Part shown: one piece after another, positions 1 to 6,283 of the stretch | Position numbering within the stretch: position 1 is the stretch's first letter | How the letters are laid out: the number at the start of each line of letters is the position of its first letter | NCBI GenBank assembly: GCA_949051815.1 | Contig: CARQVR010000085.1 | Span: 1 to 11,484, forward strand | Length of the DNA: 11,484 nucleotides | Source of the DNA: an uncultured Lachnospiraceae bacterium | GTDB taxonomy: Bacteria; Bacillota; Clostridia; Lachnospirales; Lachnospiraceae | Direction: 5' to 3' | The notes under the pieces: model-generated | What the model was told of the DNA's origin: nothing | Database searches by the model: none | What the model saw: the letters and a program-made list of their open reading frames with translations, nothing else | Position numbers and translations under genes: made by a program

Positions 1-54
1 GTCGTAGCTAATTATATTTGCCTCTTTTTAGAATAAATTTCCGTGCCCTACGAC
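1..54. repeat. Short inverted repeat downstream of ppdK, at the window edge
   Basis: GTCGTAG (1-7) and its exact reverse complement CTACGAC (48-54) are separated by 40 bases of mostly AT-rich sequence. The outer part of any stem would lie beyond the window. It could be part of a terminator or structured RNA after ppdK, or chance. Bases 1-73 hold no gene that I can support. Confidence 0.25.
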
Positions 55-73
55 AACCCAAAATCCTATGGCA

Positions 74-2692
74 TTATTTTTTTATTGCCGCCTGCGCCGC
101 CGCTAGCCGTGCTATCGGCACTCTGAACGGTGAACAGGAAACATAGGTCAGTCCCACCTTATGGCAGAACTCCACGGAGGACGGATCGCCGCCGTGCTCG
201 CCGCAGATACCCAGCTTGATGTCGGGTCTGGTTGTGCGCCCTTTTTCCGCCGCCATCTGCACGAGCTGTCCCACGCCGCTCTGATCCAGTCTTGCGAAGG
301 GATCGGACTCATAAATCTTGTTCTTATAATAATCGCTTAAGAACTTCCCGGCGTCATCGCGGGAGAAGCCGAAGGTCATCTGGGTCAGGTCGTTCGTACC
401 GAAGGAGAAGAACTCAGCTTCCTCGGCGATCTCGTTTGCCAGAAGCGCCGCTCTCGGAATCTCGATCATCGTGCCGATGTGGTACTGGATGTCGGAATTT
501 TTCTCTTTCTTCACGGCCTCAGCCACTTCCACCACCACGTCCTTGACAAACTTAAGCTCTCTCTTCTCGCCTACTAAGGGAATCATGATCTCAGGTACGA
601 TGTCATATCCCTTCTCATTCTTCACCTCAATCGCGGCCTCCATTACGGCTCTGGTCTGCATCTTTGCGATCTCGGGATAAGTAACCGCCAGACGGCATCC
701 TCTGTGTCCCATCATCGGGTTAAACTCATGGAGGGAATCGCAGATTTCCTGCACCTCTTCCGCCGTCATCATCATCTCAACCGCCAGATCGTCAATGTCC
801 GCCTGCTCTGTAGGCACAAACTCATGTAACGGGGGATCAAGGAAACGGATGGTCACGGGTCTGCCCTCCATCACCTCATACAGCGCCTTGAAGTCACCCT
901 TCTGGAACGGGATCAGGGCATTGAGCGCCTTCTCTCTCTGCTCCTGGGTTCTCGCCAGAATCATCTGTCTGATCTTCGGAATCCTGTCGGGCTCGAAGAA
1001 CATATGCTCGGTACGGCAAAGGCCGATGCCCTCCGCGCCGTACTTCACTGCATTTGCCGCGTCAGCCGGGGTGTCCGCGTTGGTGCGCACCTGCAGTTTA
1101 CGGTATTTGTCCGCCCACTCCATAATCCGCCCGAAGTTTCCGCTCACGGAAGCCTCAACGGTCTTGATATCGCCTTTATAAATCTTACCGGTGGAGCCGT
1201 CAAGAGAGATATAATCGCCCTCATGGAACACCTCGCCGCCAAGCTCAAATACTTTATCTTCCTCATTGATGGCAATTTCGCCGCAGCCCGATACGCAGGC
1301 TGTACCCATGCCGCGGGCCACTACGGCCGCGTGGGAGGTCATACCGCCGCGCACGGTCAGAATACCTTCCGCCGCATGCATACCCTCGATATCTTCCGGA
1401 GAGGTTTCCAGACGCACCAGCACCACTCTCTCGCCCTTCTCGTGGGCTTCCTTCGCCTCGTTCGCGGTAAAATAAACCTTACCTGCGGCAGCGCCGGGAG
1501 AAGCGGGAAGTGCTTGTCCGATTACCTGACCCGCCTTCAAAGCGTCGGGATCAAAGGTCGGATGTAAGAGCTGGTCCAGTGATTTCGCTTCGATGCGCAG
1601 CACCGCCTCCTCGGGCGTGATCTTGCCCTCATCCACCAGATCGCAGGCAATCTGCAATGCCGCGGGCGCGGTACGCTTGCCGTTTCTTGTCTGTAAGAAG
1701 AAGAGTTTGCCCTCCTCAATGGTAAACTCCATATCCTGCATGTCGCGGTAATGCTCCTCGAGGCGGTTCGCAATCTCCATAAACTGCTTATAGCACTCGG
1801 GAAGATCCTGTTCCAGTCTGGTAATGGGCTGCGGGGTGCGGATGCCTGCCACCACGTCCTCGCCCTGTGCATTGATCAGATACTCGCCGTAAATGCCCTT
1901 GGCGCCGGTCGACGGATTTCTGGTAAAGGCAACGCCCGTACCGGAGGTATCGCCCATATTGCCGAATACCATGGCCTGCACGTTTACCGCTGTTCCCCAA
2001 TCGCCGGGAATATCGTTCATACGTCTGTATACAATCGCTCTCTCATTATCCCATGAGCGGAACACCGCCTTTACAGCCTCCATAAGCTGCACTCTGGGAT
2101 CCTGCGGGAACTCTTCGCCTTTGTTCTCTTTATAAATATTCTTGAAACGGACGATGATCTCTTTCATGTCCTCAGCGGTCAGATCCGTGTCAAACTTAAC
2201 GCCCTTGGACTCTTTGATTTCGTCTAAGATTCTCTCAAAATAGGATTTGGGTATCTCCATAACAACATCGGAGAACATCTGGATAAATCTGCGGTAGGAA
2301 TCATACGCAAATCTGGGATTCCCGGTCTTTGCCGCAAAACCCTCCACTGCTACATCCGTCAGACCCAGATTCAGAATGGTATCCATCATACCGGGCATGG
2401 ATGCTCTTGCTCCGGAGCGGACCGACACAAGAAGGGGGCTTTCAGTATCGCCGAATTTCTTACCCTGTTTTTCCTCCAGGTCAGCAAGTGCGGTAAATAT
2501 CTGCTCCTTAATCTCGTCCGAAATCTGCCTGCCATTATCGTAATAGTCTGTACATGCCTCCGTCGTCACGGTAAAACCCTGTGGGATCGGCAGCCCCAGA
2601 TTGGTCATCTCTGCAAGATTGGCTCCCTTGCCGCCCAGAAGATTACGCATGTCCGCGTTTCCTTCCTCAAATAAATATACCCATTTTGCCAT
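74..2692 (-). CDS. ppdK: Pyruvate, phosphate dikinase (PPDK)
   Basis: Cytosolic enzyme that interconverts ATP + phosphate + pyruvate and AMP + PPi + phosphoenolpyruvate. In anaerobes it often works glycolytically, making pyruvate and conserving PPi energy. Translated from 2692 it is 872 aa, close to the 874 aa of the C. symbiosum enzyme. The N-terminal ATP-grasp domain (about 1-340) contains GGKGANLAEM near 20-29 and SVRSGARASMPGMMD near 90-104. The swivelling phosphohistidine domain has GGMTSHAAVVARGMG with catalytic His454. The C-terminal TIM barrel carries R560, R616, E744, N767 and C830 (in GICGEHGGDP), each one position off the known C. symbiosum active-site residues (from family knowledge). 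An in-frame ATG at 2731 would add 13 residues. The 2692 start is preferred because MAKWVYLFEEG is the conserved N-terminus, GGAGG lies at 2705-2709, and the predicted transcript starts near 2738. The gene is intact and appears monocistronic. Confidence 0.97.
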   Translation of the reverse strand: MAKWVYLFEEGNADMRNLLGGKGANLAEMTNLGLPIPQGFTVTTEACTDYYDNGRQISDEIKEQIFTALADLEEKQGKKFGDTESPLLVSVRSGARASMPGMMDTILNLGLTDVAVEGFAAKTGNPRFAYDSYRRFIQMFSDVVMEIPKSYFERILDEIKESKGVKFDTDLTAEDMKEIIVRFKNIYKENKGEEFPQDPRVQLMEAVKAVFRSWDNERAIVYRRMNDIPGDWGTAVNVQAMVFGNMGDTSGTGVAFTRNPSTGAKGIYGEYLINAQGEDVVAGIRTPQPITRLEQDLPECYKQFMEIANRLEEHYRDMQDMEFTIEEGKLFFLQTRNGKRTAPAALQIACDLVDEGKITPEEAVLRIEAKSLDQLLHPTFDPDALKAGQVIGQALPASPGAAAGKVYFTANEAKEAHEKGERVVLVRLETSPEDIEGMHAAEGILTVRGGMTSHAAVVARGMGTACVSGCGEIAINEEDKVFELGGEVFHEGDYISLDGSTGKIYKGDIKTVEASVSGNFGRIMEWADKYRKLQVRTNADTPADAANAVKYGAEGIGLCRTEHMFFEPDRIPKIRQMILARTQEQREKALNALIPFQKGDFKALYEVMEGRPVTIRFLDPPLHEFVPTEQADIDDLAVEMMMTAEEVQEICDSLHEFNPMMGHRGCRLAVTYPEIAKMQTRAVMEAAIEVKNEKGYDIVPEIMIPLVGEKRELKFVKDVVVEVAEAVKKEKNSDIQYHIGTMIEIPRAALLANEIAEEAEFFSFGTNDLTQMTFGFSRDDAGKFLSDYYKNKIYESDPFARLDQSGVGQLVQMAAEKGRTTRPDIKLGICGEHGGDPSSVEFCHKVGLTYVSCSPFRVPIARLAAAQAAIKK

Positions 2693-2704
2693 TTTATTTG
2701 CTAT

Positions 2705-2709
2705 CCTCC
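2705..2709 (-). promoter_or_regulatory. Ribosome binding site deciding the ppdK start
   Basis: GGAGG on the minus strand, 12 bases before the ATG at 2692. This spacing is rather long. No comparable site precedes the upstream in-frame ATG at 2731, so this supports the shorter, family-like N-terminus. Confidence 0.6.
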
Positions 2710-2744
2710 ATTCCGTTAAAATTAAAGCCATTTAGCTAGCATCT

Positions 2745-2773
2745 ATTTTACCATATATTTGCAATTTTAACAC
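2745..2773 (-). promoter_or_regulatory. Candidate extended -10 promoter of ppdK
   Basis: Read on the minus strand, TGGTAAAAT (2753 to 2745) is an extended -10 element (TGn plus TAAAAT). The hexamer 17 bases upstream, GTGTTA (2773-2768), is a poor -35, as is common for extended -10 promoters. Transcription would begin near 2738, giving a leader of about 45 bases before the ATG at 2692. The region upstream is very AT-rich and holds two dyads listed separately. The call rests on pattern only. Confidence 0.5.
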
Positions 2774-2778
2774 TGGTT

Positions 2779-2796
2779 TTTTGAAAAAATTCACAA
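2779..2796 (-). promoter_or_regulatory. Rex-like imperfect dyad upstream of ppdK
   Basis: On the minus strand this reads TTGTGAA, TTTT, TTCAAAA. That is one base from a perfect 7-4-7 inverted repeat TTGTGAA/TTCACAA. The redox regulator Rex binds similar 18-bp dyads in clostridia (TTGTTAA-n4-TTAACAA). It sits just upstream of the presumed -35 of ppdK. The match is to AT-rich sequence, so chance is a real alternative, and no rex gene is in view. Confidence 0.25.
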
Positions 2797-2803
2797 AAAG
2801 AAG

Positions 2804-2827
2804 GACAAATATTACAAAATATTTGTC
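2804..2827. repeat. Perfect inverted repeat in the gdpd-ppdK intergenic region
   Basis: GACAAATATT (2804-2813), a 4-base spacer, then its exact reverse complement AATATTTGTC (2818-2827). The dyad lies about 55 bases upstream of the ppdK -10 element and 50 bases past the phosphodiesterase stop. It could be an operator or an AT-rich hairpin. No T-tract of terminator type follows it on either strand. Confidence 0.5.
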
Positions 2828-2876
2828 ACATTAGCGTGCGAAAGCGTTGTGCAATTTTTGAAAAAACTCAAAAAGG

Positions 2877-3719
2877 TCACAACCGGCCGGCTCTGGACGG
2901 AAGAAAACTGTCAAAAATAAACACGTCATACTCTCCCTGAACCGCTTCCAGATCCTGCTCGCTGCGGATCGTCCATGCCGCCGCCGGATGCCTGTAGAGC
3001 CGCCTGCATATCCTTCTTCCCGGCTCCTCGCTGAATTTATGGTTGTAAGCGATAAAATCCGGTTTGGTCAGGAAATTAAACAGAAGATGCGTCATGGCGA
3101 AATAGAGAATATTCCAGTACTCCCCCTCCCTGCGGAAATTCGAGGAAAGCTGTCCCCTCACCACATCCCCGCGGTTTAAGCGAAACCACCAGAGCACCAT
3201 GGGATTAAAGGATTCAATACAGTAAGCGCCGTGATAAGCGCGCAGCAGTTTGTCTATGACCGGACAGCAGGAAACATCCGCCGTCTCCGCCTTGATCTCC
3301 ACGATCAGAGGCACCCGGCCGTCCACCAGCGCAAGCAGCTCGGCCAGTCTGGGAATCCGTTCGGCGGACTGACAGAGGGTATAAGCCTGCAGCTCCTCGT
3401 AAGTGTGGCTCACGACCTTTCCCTCCGCGCCGCAGATTCTCCTCAGATTAAAGTCATGGAAAATAACCGGCACGCCGTCCTTCGTCACCTGCACGTCAAG
3501 CTCCATGCCAAGCCCTGCCTCCACCGCCTTCCGAAAAGCCGCCAGTGAGTTTTCCGGCGCATCCCCTCCATTGTCGTGAAGTCCTCTGTGGGCAAAATAC
3601 CTCTTTTTAAAGAGGGAAGTATCGGGTCTTTTTATCATGCGCGGCATAATCGCCAGCAGATATAAAACGGCAAGCGCTGCGATACCGCACAATGTAATTT
3701 TGATAGCCGCCAGAATCAT
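2877..3719 (-). CDS. Membrane-anchored glycerophosphodiester phosphodiesterase
   Basis: Hydrolyses glycerophosphodiesters to sn-glycerol-3-phosphate and an alcohol. Possible substrates are deacylated phospholipids or polyglycerol-phosphate polymers. The 280-aa protein has one N-terminal membrane helix (about 5-24) and then a GDPD TIM-barrel domain. Signature residues are H44 and R45 (AHRG), E56/N57 (PENS), E73 and D75 (MELDVQ), H88/D89 (FHDF) and E141/K143 (VEIK). These cover the expected catalytic histidines and metal ligands. The C-terminal AWTIRSEQDLE and FIFDS motifs are typical of the family. An upstream in-frame ATG at 3812 would add 31 residues, but it lies upstream of the predicted transcription start and would translate the palindrome. 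The 3719 start has AAGGA about 11 bases upstream. The gene has its own promoter, separate from the transporter genes before it, and ppdK follows under another promoter. The substrate is unknown. Confidence 0.9.
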   Translation of the reverse strand: MILAAIKITLCGIAALAVLYLLAIMPRMIKRPDTSLFKKRYFAHRGLHDNGGDAPENSLAAFRKAVEAGLGMELDVQVTKDGVPVIFHDFNLRRICGAEGKVVSHTYEELQAYTLCQSAERIPRLAELLALVDGRVPLIVEIKAETADVSCCPVIDKLLRAYHGAYCIESFNPMVLWWFRLNRGDVVRGQLSSNFRREGEYWNILYFAMTHLLFNFLTKPDFIAYNHKFSEEPGRRICRRLYRHPAAAWTIRSEQDLEAVQGEYDVFIFDSFLPSRAGRL

Positions 3720-3745
3720 CTGATTGTCCGTCCTTTTAGCAGAGT

Positions 3746-3768
3746 ATGTACTCCCGCCGGGAGTACAT
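3746..3768. promoter_or_regulatory. Perfect 23-bp palindrome in the phosphodiesterase leader
   Basis: Arms ATGTACTCCCG (3746-3756) and its exact reverse complement (3758-3768) flank a single central base. It lies between the predicted transcription start (about 3784) and the ATG at 3719, roughly +16 to +38 of the transcript. It could be an operator that blocks elongation. In RNA it could form a 9-bp stem with a 5-base loop just upstream of the Shine-Dalgarno site. No U-tract follows, so it is not an intrinsic terminator. The CTCCC/GGGAG arms resemble MerR-family operators, but it is not placed between -35 and -10. Confidence 0.6.
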
Positions 3769-3790
3769 AAAGTTTCAAATGTCCGAAACC

Positions 3791-3819
3791 ATTCTACAAC
3801 CATGCCGGACACTTTTCAA
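3791..3819 (-). promoter_or_regulatory. Sigma-A type promoter of the phosphodiesterase gene
   Basis: On the minus strand, TTGAAA (3819-3814), a 17-base spacer, then TAGAAT (3796-3791). Each hexamer matches five of six consensus bases at the ideal spacing. Transcription would start near 3784, giving a leader of about 65 bases. TGTCCG (3811-3806) in the spacer and CGGACA (3785-3780) at the start site form a 6-bp dyad around the -10, which could be a repressor or activator site. Confidence 0.7.
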
Positions 3820-3873
3820 TATCTTTCGGCTATAATTTTCCCGCTGTTTTCACCCTTACCCGGTAAACCCCTG

Positions 3874-5271
3874 TCACCCGTCCGACAGCCTGACCACATC
3901 CCCCTTCTTAATCTCCTTCGTGGACGAATCAATGATCCGGCTCTCCTCCGTCACCGCCCCCTCTATAGCTGCCAGCTTATCGTTCTTGTCAACCACGCTG
4001 ACAGTGATTTCCTCCACATAATATTCCGTGCCGAGAATCCCCTCCCGCTCGTTCACCACATACACATAGTTTCTCTCGTTCTCCATGTGCAGAGCCAGGA
4101 GAGATACGCAGTACGGATATTTATCGCCTGCTTTGGAGCAGATCATTTTTCCGGAAAGCCCCGGCGTCCCCGTCTCCCCGGGCAGATGCAGAACCGCCGT
4201 GTAGCTGCCCGGCATATTCTCATTTTCCTCGATATAATCCACTTTCGCGTCAATCTTTTTCCGCCCGTCCAGCTCCAGCTTTACATCGTCTCCTAAGTTT
4301 ACATAACTTTTTTGTTCTTTGGTGAGGGTCACGCGGAACTGACAGGCCACCTCAGCGTCCGCCAGCAGGAAAGAAGCCGTATCCGGCACTCTGCCGCCGG
4401 TCTGCACATAGACGTCGGTCACCATCCCTCCAAAAGGACTGGTAATCTTCCCCTCCTGCTCAAGAATCGCCTGATAGGCGGCGATCTTTTCACGCACCGC
4501 CGCAAGCTCCGAGCGGTAGACAGCAAGCGTCGCGTCCGCGTTGTCCTCCTGCAGCACATCCTCTACCCTGCGTCCCGCATCCTTTATGCTGTTGTCCCGG
4601 TTCCATTTGGCGTCCGCCTCCGCGTAGGCCGCGGCCTGCAGCTCCTGCCTCAGCCGTTCCTCCTCCTGCTCTCTGGCCTGCTGCTCTGCCTCCATCTCCG
4701 CCTCAGTCCTGGACTCTCCATCCTCCTTCTGCCAGTCGTTCTCATGCTCCCTGTTTTCGGCCTGCAGCTCCTCCAGCGCCTCCTCCGCCTGCGCCACGCC
4801 CTCGGCCGCCCGGCCGACAAGTGTGTCCTGATATCTTGCCAGCGCATCATAGTCCTCTCTGGCTCTTGCCTCCTCCAACGCCTTCCGGCTCTGTGCCAGC
4901 TCCTTGTTATGGACGATGGCGTCGATCTGTAACTGCACCTTTGATGCCGCCAGTTCCTGCTCGCCCATGATCTGCTTCATATCTTCCAAATCCACCACAA
5001 ACAGAAGATCCCCTTCTTCCACCTTATCTCCGGTTTGCACCGCAAGCTCCTTTACCCGCAGGCCGCTTAATACCGTCACCGGCAGCTTCGCCCCCGCCTC
5101 TACGATGCCCTCCGCCTCCACGATATGCTCGATATACTTGGAATCTGTCCGGGTCGTGGAAACCATCGGCAGCTTCGAGGCATATATACTTTTTGACACA
5201 AGCGTACAAAACCACATAAAAGCCATAAAAACCGCCAGCCCTGCGACAATCCTCTTCCTCCGCTTATCCAT
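3874..5271 (-). CDS. HlyD/MacA-type membrane-fusion (adaptor) protein
   Basis: This 465-aa protein has the layout of periplasmic-adaptor/HlyD family proteins. There is one N-terminal membrane helix (about 8-25) without a lipobox. A first lipoyl-like half follows (about 66-95, LRVKELAVQTGDKVEEGDLL). A long charged coiled coil (about 98-272) is rich in E, Q, R and A. The second lipoyl half is ITSPFGGMVTDVYVQTGGRV (277-296). A beta-barrel and membrane-proximal domain come next (about 310-460, with NYVYVVNEREGILG). Such proteins bridge inner-membrane ABC or RND exporters; in Gram-positives, YknX-like members work with MacB-like ABC exporters. The ATG at 5271 has GAGGAGG eight bases upstream. It starts 37 bases after the MalG-type permease, so it belongs to the transporter operon as its last gene. 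No exporter ATPase or permease is seen in the window, so its partner is unknown. Confidence 0.85.
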   Translation of the reverse strand: MDKRRKRIVAGLAVFMAFMWFCTLVSKSIYASKLPMVSTTRTDSKYIEHIVEAEGIVEAGAKLPVTVLSGLRVKELAVQTGDKVEEGDLLFVVDLEDMKQIMGEQELAASKVQLQIDAIVHNKELAQSRKALEEARAREDYDALARYQDTLVGRAAEGVAQAEEALEELQAENREHENDWQKEDGESRTEAEMEAEQQAREQEEERLRQELQAAAYAEADAKWNRDNSIKDAGRRVEDVLQEDNADATLAVYRSELAAVREKIAAYQAILEQEGKITSPFGGMVTDVYVQTGGRVPDTASFLLADAEVACQFRVTLTKEQKSYVNLGDDVKLELDGRKKIDAKVDYIEENENMPGSYTAVLHLPGETGTPGLSGKMICSKAGDKYPYCVSLLALHMENERNYVYVVNEREGILGTEYYVEEITVSVVDKNDKLAAIEGAVTEESRIIDSSTKEIKKGDVVRLSDG

Positions 5272-5308
5272 GATTCCATCCTCCTCACAGTCCTTCTATC
5301 TTTTCACT

Positions 5309-6181
5309 CTATTCTTTTAAGCCGGAATACACAATCCCCTGTTCCAGATAATCCTGTCCCAGCACAAACACAAAAGCAGCCGGAATCAGCGTGACAAAGG
5401 AGGCGCAGAGCGCAAAGCCCGCCTGCAGCCATGATATCTCCGGCAGATACAAGGACAGCGGCCACAGAGCCTTCTCTTCCAGAAATGCCAGCGGCTGTTC
5501 CATCAGATTCCAATATTCCAAAAACCCTAACACTATGGCAGATAAAATACCGCTTTTCCCCAACGGAAGCCCCATTGTCAAAAAGATCCGCAGTTCACCC
5601 GCCCCGTCAATCCTGGCCGCCTCGAAAAGCTGCGGCGGAATTGCCCGGAAACCGCCATAGGATAAAAAGATCGGCAGGGTCGAAAACACCGCCGGCAGAA
5701 TGATGGCCGCATGGGTGTTCATCAGGGTCAGCCGGTCAAGCACCAGATAGCTGGAAAGCATCGTCACCTGAAAGGGCAGAAGCATCAGCACCACATAGAG
5801 GGCAAACAATGCCCTGCTCCCCCGCACGGAATAGGCTGCGAACGCCCACGCCGCGGGAACGCCCACCAAAAGCTGTCCCGCCAGAATGCAGATCACAAGC
5901 TTCACGGAGTTCCAGAACAGGACAAAGAAGGAAGGTGTTTTAAAGAGCAGTCTGCCATAATGCGCAAAGGTGGGATAATCCGGCATCAGTTTCCAGCGGA
6001 TATACCCTTCCCCGTCCCCGAACACGGGAACCAGATACTGTTTCATCTCCAGACCGTCCATGACTGATCCTGTCAATATTAAAAGCACGGGCAGGCAGAT
6101 CAGAACAGCCGGCACAAGCAATGCGCCCGCCGCCAGATATTGTCTGACCGCCCCGCCAATTTTTTTCTTCATCTGCAACAT
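5309..6181 (-). CDS. CUT1 ABC transporter permease, MalG type
   Basis: Integral membrane subunit of a carbohydrate-type ABC importer, 290 aa, the normal length for MalG-like proteins. The N-terminal helix is near 15-38. A large extracytoplasmic loop and about five more hydrophobic segments follow. The cytoplasmic EAA loop, which docks the ATPase, reads EAARIDGAG (187-195) followed by LP at 205-206, a good match to EAA---G---------LP. The C-terminus (YLEQGIVYSGLKE) is a family-like tail. The start at 6181 has only GGGG seven bases upstream. An internal ATG at 6172 (MKKK) lacks a site, so 6181 is kept. It pairs with the MalF-type permease 98 bases upstream. No ATPase gene is nearby; a shared MsmX-like ATPase encoded elsewhere is the usual solution. 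The substrate cannot be told; sugars or glycans are likely by family. Confidence 0.93.
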   Translation of the reverse strand: MLQMKKKIGGAVRQYLAAGALLVPAVLICLPVLLILTGSVMDGLEMKQYLVPVFGDGEGYIRWKLMPDYPTFAHYGRLLFKTPSFFVLFWNSVKLVICILAGQLLVGVPAAWAFAAYSVRGSRALFALYVVLMLLPFQVTMLSSYLVLDRLTLMNTHAAIILPAVFSTLPIFLSYGGFRAIPPQLFEAARIDGAGELRIFLTMGLPLGKSGILSAIVLGFLEYWNLMEQPLAFLEEKALWPLSLYLPEISWLQAGFALCASFVTLIPAAFVFVLGQDYLEQGIVYSGLKE

Positions 6182-6187
6182 ATGTTA

Positions 6188-6283
6188 TCCCCGTTTCACC
6201 GGACGCCGCTCCGTTCCCACCGCGCTGCTGCTGCCAGGAGCCGCTTCACTCCGTTCATGCCGACGTAAGTTTCCCCGTTTCAC
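6188..6283. repeat. Duplicated stop/Shine-Dalgarno motif flanking the malF-malG gap
   Basis: The 12-mer GTGAAACGGGGA (minus strand) occurs exactly twice, at 6283-6272 and 6199-6188, 84 bases apart. The first copy contains the malF stop. The second contains the stop of a micro-ORF and the GGGG that precedes malG. A degenerate third copy, GGAGTGAAGCGG, lies between them. The 84-base interval is a multiple of three. This looks like a duplication or a small insertion separating two originally coupled genes. Confidence 0.5.
6196..6258 (-). CDS. Possible 20-codon micro-ORF between the permease genes
   Basis: ATG at 6258 opens a 20-codon frame encoding MNGVKRLLAAAARWERSGVR, ending in TGA at 6196-6198, just 14 bases before the malG ATG. 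It is in the same frame as malF, with no stop between the malF TGA and this ATG. Read-through of the malF stop would therefore extend MalF by 27 residues. The nearest Shine-Dalgarno-like GGGGA is about 14 bases away, which is weak. It could be a translational coupler or nothing. No family is recognised. Confidence 0.15.
   Translation of the reverse strand: MNGVKRLLAAAARWERSGVR

Noticed and set aside
2693..2731. N-terminal extension of ppdK from the ATG at 2731
   Set aside because: It would begin only about 7 bases after the predicted transcription start, has no ribosome binding site, and the added residues are not found in the family N-terminus.
2855..2874. Hairpin TTTTTGA/TCAAAAA after the phosphodiesterase stop as an intrinsic terminator
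   Set aside because: The stem has a single G-C pair and no distinct T-tract after it on the minus strand, so it is probably AT-rich coincidence.
3720..3812. N-terminal extension of the phosphodiesterase from the ATG at 3812
   Set aside because: It starts upstream of the predicted transcription start and would translate through the -10 region and the perfect palindrome. The 3719 start begins directly at the membrane anchor.
3856..3866. TTACC-C-GGTAA palindrome just after the adaptor gene as a terminator
   Set aside because: Only 5-bp arms with one base between, so no hairpin loop is possible, and no T-tract follows.
3724..4296. Plus-strand open frame of 190 codons
   Set aside because: It overlaps the adaptor gene, the phosphodiesterase promoter and the palindrome. 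The composition is that of an antisense shadow with no motif.
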